Positions 46,548 to 54,393 of a stretch of DNA of 64,000 nt are shown here, piece after piece (the first letter of the stretch is position 1; each line of letters begins with the position of its first letter). The notes beneath the pieces were generated by a model. The model saw only the letters and a program-made list of their open reading frames with translations. It was not told the DNA's origin and ran no database searches. The stretch is from Nocardioides sp. R-C-SC26 (GTDB lineage Bacteria; Actinomycetota; Actinomycetes; Propionibacteriales; Nocardioidaceae), in NCBI RefSeq assembly GCF_021246465.1, contig NZ_JAHRHK010000005.1:42958-106957 (forward strand), written 5' to 3'. Made by a program: the position numbers and the translations under genes.

Positions 46548-47060
46548 ATGGCTGACCAGCAGGTCGTCCTGAAGACCAACCAGGGCGACATCACCGTGAA
46601 CCTCTTCCCGAACCACGCTCCCGAGACGGTGGCGAACTTCGTCGGTCTGGCGACCGGCGAGAAGGCCTACTCGACCCCGAACGACCGCAGCGGCAAGTTC
46701 TACGACGGTCTCACCTTCCACCGCGTGATCAGCGGCTTCATGATCCAGGGCGGTTGCCCGCTCGGCACCGGTACCGGCGGTCCGGGCTTCCAGTTCAAGG
46801 ACGAGATCCACCCCGAGCTCGTCTTCGACAAGCCCTATCTGTTCGCCATGGCCAACGCGGGCCCGGGAACCAACGGCTCGCAGTTCTTCATCACCGTCGG
46901 CGCGACGCCGTGGCTCAACCGCAAGCACACCATCTTCGGCGAGGTCGCCGACCAGGCCGGCCGCGACGTCGTCGACGCCATCGCCGCCTCGCCCACCGGC
47001 GCGATGGACCGTCCGGTCGACCCGATCGTGATCGAGTCGGTCGAGGTCGTCGGCTCCTGA
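46548..47060 (+). CDS. Peptidyl-prolyl cis-trans isomerase (cyclophilin)
   Basis: 170-residue cytoplasmic cyclophilin that catalyses proline isomerisation. It has a core FHRVISGFMIQGG (about 63-75), FAMANAGPGTNGSQFFIT (about 99-116) and W-L-N-RKHTIFGEV near 123. No signal peptide or extra domain; length is normal for PpiA/Rv0009. It lies 16 bp before the rhomboid gene, the conserved ppiA-rhomboid pair. Confidence 0.95.
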   Translation: MADQQVVLKTNQGDITVNLFPNHAPETVANFVGLATGEKAYSTPNDRSGKFYDGLTFHRVISGFMIQGGCPLGTGTGGPGFQFKDEIHPELVFDKPYLFAMANAGPGTNGSQFFITVGATPWLNRKHTIFGEVADQAGRDVVDAIAASPTGAMDRPVDPIVIESVEVVGS

Positions 47061-47076
47061 GTCAGGCCCACCACCC

Positions 47077-48018
47077 GTGACGACGCCGTCCCACGGCGCG
47101 CACCCGGCGGACGGGGTGCCGGTCTGCTACCGGCACCCCGGCCGCGGGTCCCACATCCGCTGTCAGCGGTGCGAGCGCCCGATATGTCCCGACTGCATGC
47201 GTGATGCGGCGGGGGGCTTCCAGTGCCCCGACTGCGTCCACACCGGGCATCGCGAGACCCGCACCGGCCGCACCACCTATGGCGGTACCCGCTCGCGAGA
47301 CCCCCGCCAGACCACGATCGCGCTGATCGTCGTCAACGCCGGGGTCTGGCTCGCGGTGATGCTCACCGGCGGCGCGTCGTCGCGCCTGGTCGACCTGCTC
47401 GCCCTGCGCCCCGACGGCGCCTGCGACGTCGGCGGCGGCTACCTCGGCCTCGGCGTCGGCCGCAGCGAGTGCACGGCGGCCGGCTACACCTTCCTGCCCG
47501 GCGTCGCGGACGGCGCGGTCTGGCAACTGATCTCCAGCGCCTTCATGCACGTGCAGCTGTGGCACGTCGCGGGCAACATGCTGATGCTCTTCGTGCTCGG
47601 GCCGCAGCTCGAGCAGGTCCTGGGCCGACTGCGGTTCCTGGCGCTCTACCTCGTCTCCGCGCTCGCCGGCGGCGCCGCGGTGATGCTCCTCTCCAGCGAG
47701 TACGGCCTCACGCTCGGCGCCTCGGGTGCCGTCTACGGCATGCTCGGCGCGTTCGTGATACTCGCGCGCAAGACCGGCGGCGATCTCCGCTCGGTGCTCG
47801 GCCTGGTCCTCCTGAACGTGCTGCTGACCTTCGTGGTGCCCAACGTCTCCTGGCAGGGGCACCTCGGCGGATTCCTCGGCGGTGTCGCCGTCACCGCAGC
47901 GCTGGTCTACGCGCCGCGCGGATCGCGACGCGCCTTCGTGCAGGCCGCCGGCATCGCCGCCGTGACGGCGCTCGCGCTCGCGGCGATCGTCGTCCGTGTG
48001 CTGGTGCTCCAGGGCTGA
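47077..48018 (+). CDS. Rhomboid family intramembrane serine protease with zinc-ribbon N-terminus
   Basis: 313 residues. The N-terminal B-box-like metal site has Cys17, His20, Cys29, Cys32, Cys37, Cys40, Cys50 and Cys53 (CYRHPGRG ... CQRCERPICPDC). About six membrane helices follow, with catalytic Ser216 in LGASGAVYG, His262 in WQGHLGGF, and the HxxxxHxxxN motif (His158, His163, Asn167). It cleaves transmembrane helices of unknown substrates. GTG start. Converges on crgA with a terminator between. Confidence 0.93.
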   Translation: MTTPSHGAHPADGVPVCYRHPGRGSHIRCQRCERPICPDCMRDAAGGFQCPDCVHTGHRETRTGRTTYGGTRSRDPRQTTIALIVVNAGVWLAVMLTGGASSRLVDLLALRPDGACDVGGGYLGLGVGRSECTAAGYTFLPGVADGAVWQLISSAFMHVQLWHVAGNMLMLFVLGPQLEQVLGRLRFLALYLVSALAGGAAVMLLSSEYGLTLGASGAVYGMLGAFVILARKTGGDLRSVLGLVLLNVLLTFVVPNVSWQGHLGGFLGGVAVTAALVYAPRGSRRAFVQAAGIAAVTALALAAIVVRVLVLQG

Positions 48019-48044
48019 CGGCGCGTCGGGGGCGTCCCCCCGTT

Positions 48045-48109
48045 TCCACAGCTGTGGATTGTTCGGGGGATAACTACAGCGGTGTCATTCGCTCCACAGC
48101 TGTGGATAA
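48045..48109. promoter_or_regulatory. Pair of symmetric DnaA-box palindromes
   Basis: TCCACAGCTGTGGA occurs twice, at 48045-48058 and 48093-48106, start to start 48 bp apart. The second continues to TGTGGATAA (48101-48109), a perfect DnaA box on the minus strand, and each palindrome presents two inverted boxes. They lie between convergent genes, so promoter control is unlikely. Confidence 0.7.
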
Positions 48110-48124
48110 AGCGGTGGAAAACGA

Positions 48125-48158
48125 CGTCGACCCGTCTTCAGACAAAGACGGGTCGACG
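48125..48158. terminator. Bidirectional terminator between rhomboid and crgA
   Basis: CGTCGACCCGTCT (48125-48137), eight-base loop, AGACGGGTCGACG (48146-48158); perfect 13-base arms between convergent stops. Confidence 0.8.
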
Positions 48159-48188
48159 CGAGGGGTGCGGCAAGTGGAGCCGGTCGGC

Positions 48189-48686
48189 TCACTCCCAGCG
48201 CGTGGCGTAGGCGAAGCCCACCGCCATGAACGCGATGCCCACGATCAGGTTCTTCTGACCGAGGTCGTCGAAGATCGGCAGGCGCGAGGTGTCGTCGGCG
48301 ATCGCGTAGAAGACGCAGATCCACGCGAGACCGATGAGGAAGCAGGAGAGCATCGTGGCGACGACCCCCCGGCCGCGACCCAGCGGCGTCGAGGGGTGCG
48401 CGCCCACGAGCAGGCCGAGGAAGACCGATCCGAAGCCGATCAGGTAGTTCCAGTCCTCCAGGTCGCGCATGAAGCCCGGACCCGACGGGTCGAGCGGCTC
48501 CCCTGAGGAGGAGAACTCACCGGGCAGGGTGACGCCGGCGGCGTAGTAGACGATCCACGCGACGCCGACGACGAGCAGGACGACGGTGAGCACGAATCGG
48601 ATCGTCAACAACGGACCACGGTCCGGGTTGAACGAGGTGTCCTGCTTCGCCTTGAGCTTGGCCACGGCTGCTTCCTTCTTCTTCAC
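48189..48686 (-). CDS. crgA: Cell division protein CrgA, long form
   Basis: 165 residues; two membrane helices occur in the conserved region (IRFVLTVVLLVVGVAWIVYY near 30-50 and a second pair further on). The CrgA family normally has about 90 residues and two helices; this protein continues with YLIGFGSVFLGLLVG, VVATMLSCFLIGLAWICVFY and a C-terminal VGIAFMAVGFAYATRW, so it is longer and the CrgA label rests on the N-terminal half (SFNPDRGP) and its place next to the DUF881 and pkn genes. CrgA coordinates FtsZ and late divisome assembly in mycobacteria and Streptomyces. GTG start with GGAGG upstream. Confidence 0.8.
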   Translation of the reverse strand: MKKKEAAVAKLKAKQDTSFNPDRGPLLTIRFVLTVVLLVVGVAWIVYYAAGVTLPGEFSSSGEPLDPSGPGFMRDLEDWNYLIGFGSVFLGLLVGAHPSTPLGRGRGVVATMLSCFLIGLAWICVFYAIADDTSRLPIFDDLGQKNLIVGIAFMAVGFAYATRWE

Positions 48687-48698
48687 GACGGTCCTCCG

Positions 48699-48705
48699 TA
48701 CCCTA
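48699..48705. promoter_or_regulatory. Symmetric -10 shared by DUF881 gene and crgA
   Basis: TACCCTA reads TACCCT on the plus strand, seven bases before the DUF881 GTG (leaderless), and TAGGGT on the minus strand towards crgA. On the crgA side the transcript would start almost at its ribosome site, so another crgA promoter is possible. Confidence 0.45.
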
Positions 48706-48711
48706 GACGGC

Positions 48712-49494
48712 GTGACCACCCCGCCGCCCGACGACCCCGCTCGTGAGCATCCGCGTCGTCGCGGCTGGGCCTTCGGCACCCCCGTGGTGGTGGCGCTCTG
48801 CGGTTCGCTGTTCGTGGTCAGCGCTCTCGACAGCGACGGCACCGACCTCCGTCCTGGCCGATACACCGATCTCGCCTCGCTGGTGCAGACCGAGTCCGAC
48901 GCCTACCAGCGTCTGCAGCGCGAGGCAGCCGCACTGCGCGACGAGGTCGACGACCTGACCCGCAACGTCGACGACCGCGGCGTGCAGCGCAAGCGCCGTC
49001 AGGCCGAACGGCTCGAGAGCCCCGCGGGGCTCACCGAGGTCAGCGGGCCCGGTGTGACGATCGTGCTCTCCGACGCGCCCATCGAACGACTCGACGCCGC
49101 CTTTAACGCCGGCGACGTCGACCTCAACCTGCTCGTCGTCCACCAGCAGGACATCCAGGCCGTGATGAATGCGTTGTGGGCCGGTGGAGCCGACGCGATG
49201 ACCATCCAGGGCCAGCGTGTCGTCAGCACGACCGGCATCAAGTGCACGAGCAGTGCGGTGACCCTGCACGGCGTGCCGTACCCGCAGCCCTACGTCATCC
49301 AGGCCATCGGCGACCCGACCGACCTGATCCGGGCCGTCGACGCCGACATCGACATCAGCGGGTTCCGTGAGGACGCGGCGGACCCGGACCTCGGGATCGG
49401 GTGGGATCTCGACGTCGAGGAGAAGATCGACGCCCCCGCCTACGAGGGCCTGCTCGACGTCATCTACGCCAAGCCACTGCCGACCACGGCCTGA
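48712..49494 (+). CDS. DUF881 family membrane-anchored protein
   Basis: 260 residues: a short cytoplasmic start, one membrane helix (about 20-38, TPVVVALCGSLFVVSAL), a coiled coil (about 60-100, QRLQREAAALRDEVDDLTRN) and the DUF881 domain (GLTEVSGPGVTIVLSDAP, VVHQQDIQAVMNALWAGGADAM). Homologues (YlxW/YlxX) sit by division genes and are of unknown function. The leaderless GTG at 48712 fixes the start; an upstream open frame antisense to crgA was rejected. In relatives a sortase E and trpG/pabA often follow; here the next gene is pknB. Confidence 0.88.
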   Translation: MTTPPPDDPAREHPRRRGWAFGTPVVVALCGSLFVVSALDSDGTDLRPGRYTDLASLVQTESDAYQRLQREAAALRDEVDDLTRNVDDRGVQRKRRQAERLESPAGLTEVSGPGVTIVLSDAPIERLDAAFNAGDVDLNLLVVHQQDIQAVMNALWAGGADAMTIQGQRVVSTTGIKCTSSAVTLHGVPYPQPYVIQAIGDPTDLIRAVDADIDISGFREDAADPDLGIGWDLDVEEKIDAPAYEGLLDVIYAKPLPTTA

Positions 49495-49507
49495 TCGCCC
49501 GGCCCCC

Positions 49508-49563
49508 ACCACCGGCGGAGTTCCGGTGGTCGAGGAGGTCGCTCTGCGACCGTCGCGAGACCA
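49508..49563. repeat. Dispersed palindrome family copy between DUF881 gene and pknB
   Basis: ACCACCGG (49508-49515) pairs with CCGGTGGT (49523-49530), and GGTCGC pairs with GCGACC just after. The stretch runs CCGGTGGTCGAGG, core GGTCGCTCTGCGACC, then GTCGCGAGACC, the same ends as other copies with another core. It lies between convergent stops and may also terminate transcription. Confidence 0.65.
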
Positions 49564-49566
49564 GGA

Positions 49567-51402
49567 TCAGCCTGAGCGACGCCGGTCGAAGATCAGCCCG
49601 TCGCTCGGGTCGTCGGTGGGCTGCGAGGGGTCCGGCGGACCGTCGGTCTGGTCCGACGTCGGGTCGGGCGGCGGCGGCTCGACGTAGGTGGAGACGAGGA
49701 TGACGACCGTGCTGCCCTCGTCGGCCTCGGTCTGCGGGTCGGGGAACTGACGCGTCACGATGCCGGCGGGTCGCGTCGAGGACGGGTCGTCCTCGACCTT
49801 CGGCTGGAAGCCGCGCGCACGGATGCGCTGCTCGGCCACCGACTGCTGCAGGTTCACCACGTTCGGCACCGTCTCGCGACCGTCGGAGAACTCGATGACG
49901 ATCTCGGTGTCGACGTCGGCCGACTGCCCCACACCGGGCGTGACGCCGACGACCTCGCCCTGGTCCTCGTCGCTCTCGACCTCTCGCGTCTTGATCTTCT
50001 CGCGGTCGAACCCGGCCCGGACCAGCTCGGCGATCGCCTGGTCGGTCGTCATCCCGATCACCTGCGGCACCTGCACCTGGGCCTTGCCGAGCGAGATGAC
50101 CAGGTCGACGGTGGTGTCGGGGTCGACGTAGCGATCGGCGGTCGGATTCTGGCTGATGATCCGGTTGGCCGGCACCGAGTCACTGTTCTCGGCGTTGACG
50201 TCGCCGACGATCAGGCCCGCGTCGCCGATGGCCTGGCGCGCCGCCTTCTCGGTCATCCCCGCGACGTCGGGCACGCGGGTGCGTTCGGGCGAGGGCGGGA
50301 AGAGGCTGTCCTTGAAGAGGAACCACCCGGCCACCAGCAGCGAGATCAGCAGCAGGCCGAGCACGATCCACAGCCCCGTGCGGGGCGGAGCCGGCTCGTC
50401 GGCCGGAGGCAGCACCACGGGCTCGGGACGGCGCGGCGGCGCGGCGGTCGGGCGGACGACGGAGGTCACCGCCGTCGCGGGCTCGGGAGCCACCGCGGCC
50501 GGCGCTGCCTCCACCGGACGACCGTCGAGGTAGCGCTCGATGTCGCTGCGCATCGCCGCCGCGGACTGGTACCGGTCCTCGACGCGCTTGGCGAGAGCCT
50601 TCATGACGATCGCGTCGACGGCGGCCGGCAGGTCGGTGTCGAGGTCGGACGGCGGCGAGGCCTGCTCGCGGACGTGCTGGTAGGCCACCGCGACCGGGCT
50701 GTCGCCCACGAACGGCGGGCGGCCGGTGAGGAGTTCGTAGACCAGGCAGCCCGCCGAGTAGACGTCGGAGCGCGAGTCGACCTGCTCGCCGCGGGCCTGC
50801 TCGGGCGAGAGGTACTGCGCCGTGCCGACCACGGCGGCGGTCTGGGTCATCGACCCGGCCGCGTCGCTGATCGCCCGGGCGATCCCGAAGTCCATCACCT
50901 TGACGTCACCGCTCGGCGTCAGCATCACGTTGCCGGGCTTGATGTCGCGGTGGATGATCCCCGCGCGGTGGCTGTAGTCGAGCGCCGAGAGGACGCCGCT
51001 GGAGATCTCCAGGGCGCGTTCGGGCAGGATCTTGCGGCCCTCCCGCAGGATGTCGCGCAGGGTTCGCCCGGCGACGTACTCCATCACGATGTAGGGCTGG
51101 GCGACGCCGGACCCGTCGGTGGCCGGTTCCTCGCCGGTGTCGTAGACCGCCACGATCGCGGGGTGGTTGAGCGAGGCCGCGGACTGGGCCTCGCGGCGGA
51201 AGCGGGCCTGGAACGTCGCGTCGCTGGCCAGGTCGGTGCGCAGGCGCTTGATCGCCACGACCCGGCCGAGCCGGGTGTCGGTGCCCTTGCGCACCTCCGC
51301 CATGCCACCCCTGCCGAGCAGCTCCCCGAGCTCGTAGCGCCCGCCGACGAGGATCGGGCCGTCGCCTGACGTGCCGGATCCTGATGCCGAGTGGTCGTTC
51401 AT
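49567..51402 (-). CDS. pknB: Serine/threonine protein kinase PknB with PASTA repeats
   Basis: 611 residues. The kinase domain has ATP Lys52 in VVAIK, HRDIKPGNV near residue 142 and DFG; a proline-rich juxtamembrane part and one membrane helix (about 343-363, LWIVLGLLLISLLVAGWFLF) follow. Three outside PASTA repeats follow (VPDVAGMTEKAARQAI; VPQVIGMTTDQAIAEL; VPNVVNLQQSVAEQRI), then a Pro/Asp-rich tail. PASTA modules sense muropeptides or lipid II, and the kinase controls division and wall synthesis, including the MurJ pseudokinase in mycobacteria. ATG overlaps the pknA stop by one base. Confidence 0.95.
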   Translation of the reverse strand: MNDHSASGSGTSGDGPILVGGRYELGELLGRGGMAEVRKGTDTRLGRVVAIKRLRTDLASDATFQARFRREAQSAASLNHPAIVAVYDTGEEPATDGSGVAQPYIVMEYVAGRTLRDILREGRKILPERALEISSGVLSALDYSHRAGIIHRDIKPGNVMLTPSGDVKVMDFGIARAISDAAGSMTQTAAVVGTAQYLSPEQARGEQVDSRSDVYSAGCLVYELLTGRPPFVGDSPVAVAYQHVREQASPPSDLDTDLPAAVDAIVMKALAKRVEDRYQSAAAMRSDIERYLDGRPVEAAPAAVAPEPATAVTSVVRPTAAPPRRPEPVVLPPADEPAPPRTGLWIVLGLLLISLLVAGWFLFKDSLFPPSPERTRVPDVAGMTEKAARQAIGDAGLIVGDVNAENSDSVPANRIISQNPTADRYVDPDTTVDLVISLGKAQVQVPQVIGMTTDQAIAELVRAGFDREKIKTREVESDEDQGEVVGVTPGVGQSADVDTEIVIEFSDGRETVPNVVNLQQSVAEQRIRARGFQPKVEDDPSSTRPAGIVTRQFPDPQTEADEGSTVVILVSTYVEPPPPDPTSDQTDGPPDPSQPTDDPSDGLIFDRRRSG

Positions 51403-52865
51403 CAGCTCTGGTCTCCCTCGGTGGTGGGCGGCGCGGACGGCGTGGGAGCCGGTGGTACCGACTCCGTGGGCGTCGGGGTCGGAGTGGGCGTCGGCGTCGG
51501 TGTCGGTGCGACGTCCCAGTAGGTCACGATGATCTCGGTGTTGGGTGCGATGCCGGAGCCGCTCGGGGTCAGGTCGCTGACCAGACCGTCGCGCGCCGGG
51601 TCGTCGTTGGGCTGCGGGTCCTCCACGTAGCGCAGGCCCAGTGCGCGCAGCGCTGAGATCACCTCGTCGTAGGGCTCGTTGACGTACTCGTCCAGGTCGA
51701 CGGTGACGCTCGCGGGCGCGCTGGTCGTCGGCTGAGCGGGTTCGGACGTCGCCGGAGGTGAGGACGTCGACGTGCTCGGCGTGGGCGGTTCGGAGGCGGT
51801 GCCGTCCGCACCGTCGTCGTCACCACCGGTGAGCAGCAAGGTCAGCACGACGGCCAGAGCGATGAGCAGGACGACGATCGCGGCCACGACGGCAGCCGTA
51901 CGACGCGACTCGCGCTCCTCCTCATCGGCCGGCGCCGGGACGGGCGTCGGCACCGGCGTCGCGAGCACCTGCGTCATCGGCTCGGCCGGTGTGGCGGGCG
52001 CCGGCGCCGGGATCGGTGCGGCGGGTCGTGCCGCACGGCGCGGGTCGCGCAGCGCGGCTGCGAACGCCGTGCCGTCGGCGAAGCGCTCGGCGGGATCCTT
52101 GGCCAGCGCGCGCATCACGACGTCGCTCAGGTCGCGGGGCAGGTCGGCAGGCAGCGGCGGCACGGCGTCGCGCACGTGGGCGAGAGCGGTCGCCACCGCC
52201 GACTCCTTGTCGAAGGGGCGCCGTCCGGCCAGGCACTCATAGGCCACGACGCCGAGCGCATACACGTCGGACGCCGCGGACGCCGGACGGCCCTCGGCCT
52301 GCTCCGGTGCCAGGTACTGCGGGGTGCCCATCACGGCGCCGGTGCGGGTGATGCCGACCCCGTCGGCAGCACGCGCGATACCGAAGTCGGTGACCTTGAC
52401 CCGCTGGTCCGGGGTGACGATCAGGTTGGCCGGCTTCACGTCGCGGTGCACGATGCCCGCGGCATGGGCGGCGCCGAGAGCGTCGCCCACCTGGGCCATC
52501 AGGTCGCGCACGGCCTCGGGGTCCAGCGACCGGCCGGCGACCAGGAGAGCCGAGAGCGGCTTGCCCTCGACCAGCTCCATGACCAGGAAGGGCTGCGGCT
52601 GCCCCGAGCCGTCGTGGCGTGCGCGCTCCCCGACGTCGTACACCGCGGCGATGCCGGGGTGGTGCAGCGCCGCGGCGTTGCGCGCCTCGGTCTCGAAACG
52701 CATCCGGAAGGTGGGGTCGTCGGAGAACTCCGACTTGAGCAGCTTCACGGCCACCGCGCGGCCGAGCAGGGTGTCGGTGGCGCGCCAGACCTCGCCCATG
52801 CCTCCGGTCGCGATGCGTCCGTCGAGGCGGAACCTGCCGGCGTCGTCGGCGAACTGATCGGTCAT
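51402..52865 (-). CDS. pknA: PknA-type serine/threonine kinase with a single PASTA-like domain
   Basis: 487 residues. Kinase domain 1-270 with ATP Lys41 in RAVAVKLLK, HRDVKPANLIVT and DFG; one membrane helix (about 340-362, TAAVVAAIVVLLIALAVVLTLLL); a Ser/Thr/Pro-rich linker; then one PASTA-like module (YVNEPYDEVISALRALGLRYV) and a TPTPTP tail. Mycobacterial PknA has no PASTA domain, so this version may sense the wall directly. The start is ATG 52865, with AAGGAG upstream; longer readings run into the pbpA gap. Coupled to pknB by TGATG. Confidence 0.92.
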   Translation of the reverse strand: MTDQFADDAGRFRLDGRIATGGMGEVWRATDTLLGRAVAVKLLKSEFSDDPTFRMRFETEARNAAALHHPGIAAVYDVGERARHDGSGQPQPFLVMELVEGKPLSALLVAGRSLDPEAVRDLMAQVGDALGAAHAAGIVHRDVKPANLIVTPDQRVKVTDFGIARAADGVGITRTGAVMGTPQYLAPEQAEGRPASAASDVYALGVVAYECLAGRRPFDKESAVATALAHVRDAVPPLPADLPRDLSDVVMRALAKDPAERFADGTAFAAALRDPRRAARPAAPIPAPAPATPAEPMTQVLATPVPTPVPAPADEEERESRRTAAVVAAIVVLLIALAVVLTLLLTGGDDDGADGTASEPPTPSTSTSSPPATSEPAQPTTSAPASVTVDLDEYVNEPYDEVISALRALGLRYVEDPQPNDDPARDGLVSDLTPSGSGIAPNTEIIVTYWDVAPTPTPTPTPTPTPTESVPPAPTPSAPPTTEGDQS

Positions 52866-52932
52866 GCGCGGCTCCTTCCGGGGAGGGTGGGTGTGGGTCG
52901 ACGTGGCGTCGGGCTCAGGTGACATGCGCGGC

Positions 52933-54393
52933 TCACTGCAGGACCGCCTCCATCACGGCCTTGGCGATCGGGCCGCCGAGGGCGCCGCCGGCGATGGAGC
53001 GGCCCGGTGCCTCCTCGATCATGACCGCCACGGCAACCTCGGCGTTGTCCGCCGGAGCGAAGGAGATGAACCACCCGTAGGGCGGCTGGCCCTCGACCCC
53101 ACGCTGGGCGGTGCCGGTCTTGCCGGCGACACGGACACCGGGGATCGCCGACGGTGCGGCGGTCCCGTTGTCGACGGTGGAGACCAGCACCTCGGTGAGG
53201 GTGCGCGCGACGTCGTCGCTGACGGCCTGCGAGATCTCCTCGGGCCGCGTGGTCTCGGCGTCGTACTCCGCGGACTGCACCTGGTTGACCAGATAGGGGC
53301 GCATCAGCACTCCCCGGTTGGCGATCGCCGCCATCACCATCGCCATCTGCAGCGGCGTCGCCTGCACGTCGAACTGGCCGAAGCCGGCCTGGCCGACCTC
53401 CGGCTCGCTCAGGTCCGCGGGGAAGACCGATCGGGCCTGGCCCTTGATGTCCTCGAGGTAGTCGGCGTTGAACCCGAAGCGCTCGGCCTGACGGAACATC
53501 TCCTCGGCGCCGACGTCGATCGCGAGCTTGGCGAAGGAGGTGTTGCAGGACTGCTCCATCGCCTGGCGCAGGGTGATCTCACCGGAGCCGCAGTTGCGGC
53601 CCTCGTTGTCGATCAGGCCGGATTCCCCGCTGGTCTGCGGCAGCTGGAAGGTCGCGCCGCCCGGCACCAGCGCGTCGGGTCCCTCGTACTTGCCCGAGCT
53701 CAGCGCCGCCGCCGCCGTCACGACCTTGAAGGTCGAGCCCGGGAAGAGTCGCGTGGCCAGCGCCCGGTTGATGAGCGGGTCGCGGTCGTCCTCGAGGAGG
53801 CGCTGGTAGTCGTTCTCGACCGCGTCGAAGTCGTGCGAGGCGAGCTTGTTCGGGTCGTAGGACGGCAGCGACACCATCGCCAGGATCTTCCCGGTGTCCG
53901 GCTCGATCGCCACGACGGCGCCCTCGACGCCGTCGCCGAGTGCGCGGAGACCGTCGAAGGCCGCCTTCTGCGCGGCCGGGTCGAGGGTGAGCTGCACGTT
54001 GCCGCCCTGGGCCGGCTCGTTGGACAGCATGTCGACCAGGCGACGCACGAAGAAGCGCGGGTCGTCACCGGAGAGCACGGCGTTCTGGGATGCCTCGACG
54101 CCGGTGCTGTTGCCGAAGGTGAAGTAGCCGGTGGCCGGTGCGTAGAGGAACGGCTGGGGGTAGAGCCGCTGGAACTCGTACCGGTCGTCGACGGGCGTGC
54201 TCTCCGCGATGGGCGTGCGGCCGACGAGGATGGCGCCGCGCTCGCTGGAGTAGGAGGCCTGGAGCACCCGCTGGTTGCGCGGGTCCTCGTCGAGTCGGTC
54301 CGACTTCCAGAACTGGAGGTAGGTCACGTTGACCATCAGGGCCAGGAACAGCGCCAGACAGAACACCGCGATCGTGCGGATCGGCTTGTTCAC
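52933..54393 (-). CDS. pbpA: Penicillin-binding protein A (class B transpeptidase)
   Basis: 486 residues: an N-terminal membrane anchor (about 7-25), a short dimerisation region, and a transpeptidase domain with the active SxxK (Ser220-Thr-Phe-Lys223), SxN (Ser282-Cys-Asn284) and KTG (425-427). It crosslinks peptidoglycan in partnership with the SEDS protein encoded just upstream (RodA), whose stop it overlaps by four bases. Phosphorylation by PknB controls its localisation in mycobacteria. It lies in the conserved order pstP-rodA-pbpA-pknA-pknB. Confidence 0.95.
   Translation of the reverse strand: MNKPIRTIAVFCLALFLALMVNVTYLQFWKSDRLDEDPRNQRVLQASYSSERGAILVGRTPIAESTPVDDRYEFQRLYPQPFLYAPATGYFTFGNSTGVEASQNAVLSGDDPRFFVRRLVDMLSNEPAQGGNVQLTLDPAAQKAAFDGLRALGDGVEGAVVAIEPDTGKILAMVSLPSYDPNKLASHDFDAVENDYQRLLEDDRDPLINRALATRLFPGSTFKVVTAAAALSSGKYEGPDALVPGGATFQLPQTSGESGLIDNEGRNCGSGEITLRQAMEQSCNTSFAKLAIDVGAEEMFRQAERFGFNADYLEDIKGQARSVFPADLSEPEVGQAGFGQFDVQATPLQMAMVMAAIANRGVLMRPYLVNQVQSAEYDAETTRPEEISQAVSDDVARTLTEVLVSTVDNGTAAPSAIPGVRVAGKTGTAQRGVEGQPPYGWFISFAPADNAEVAVAVMIEEAPGRSIAGGALGGPIAKAVMEAVLQ

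Noticed and set aside
51440..51520. TP dipeptide-coding repeat at the end of pknA as a functional DNA repeat
   Set aside because: It is in-frame low-complexity coding sequence for a Pro/Thr tail, common in secreted actinobacterial regions.
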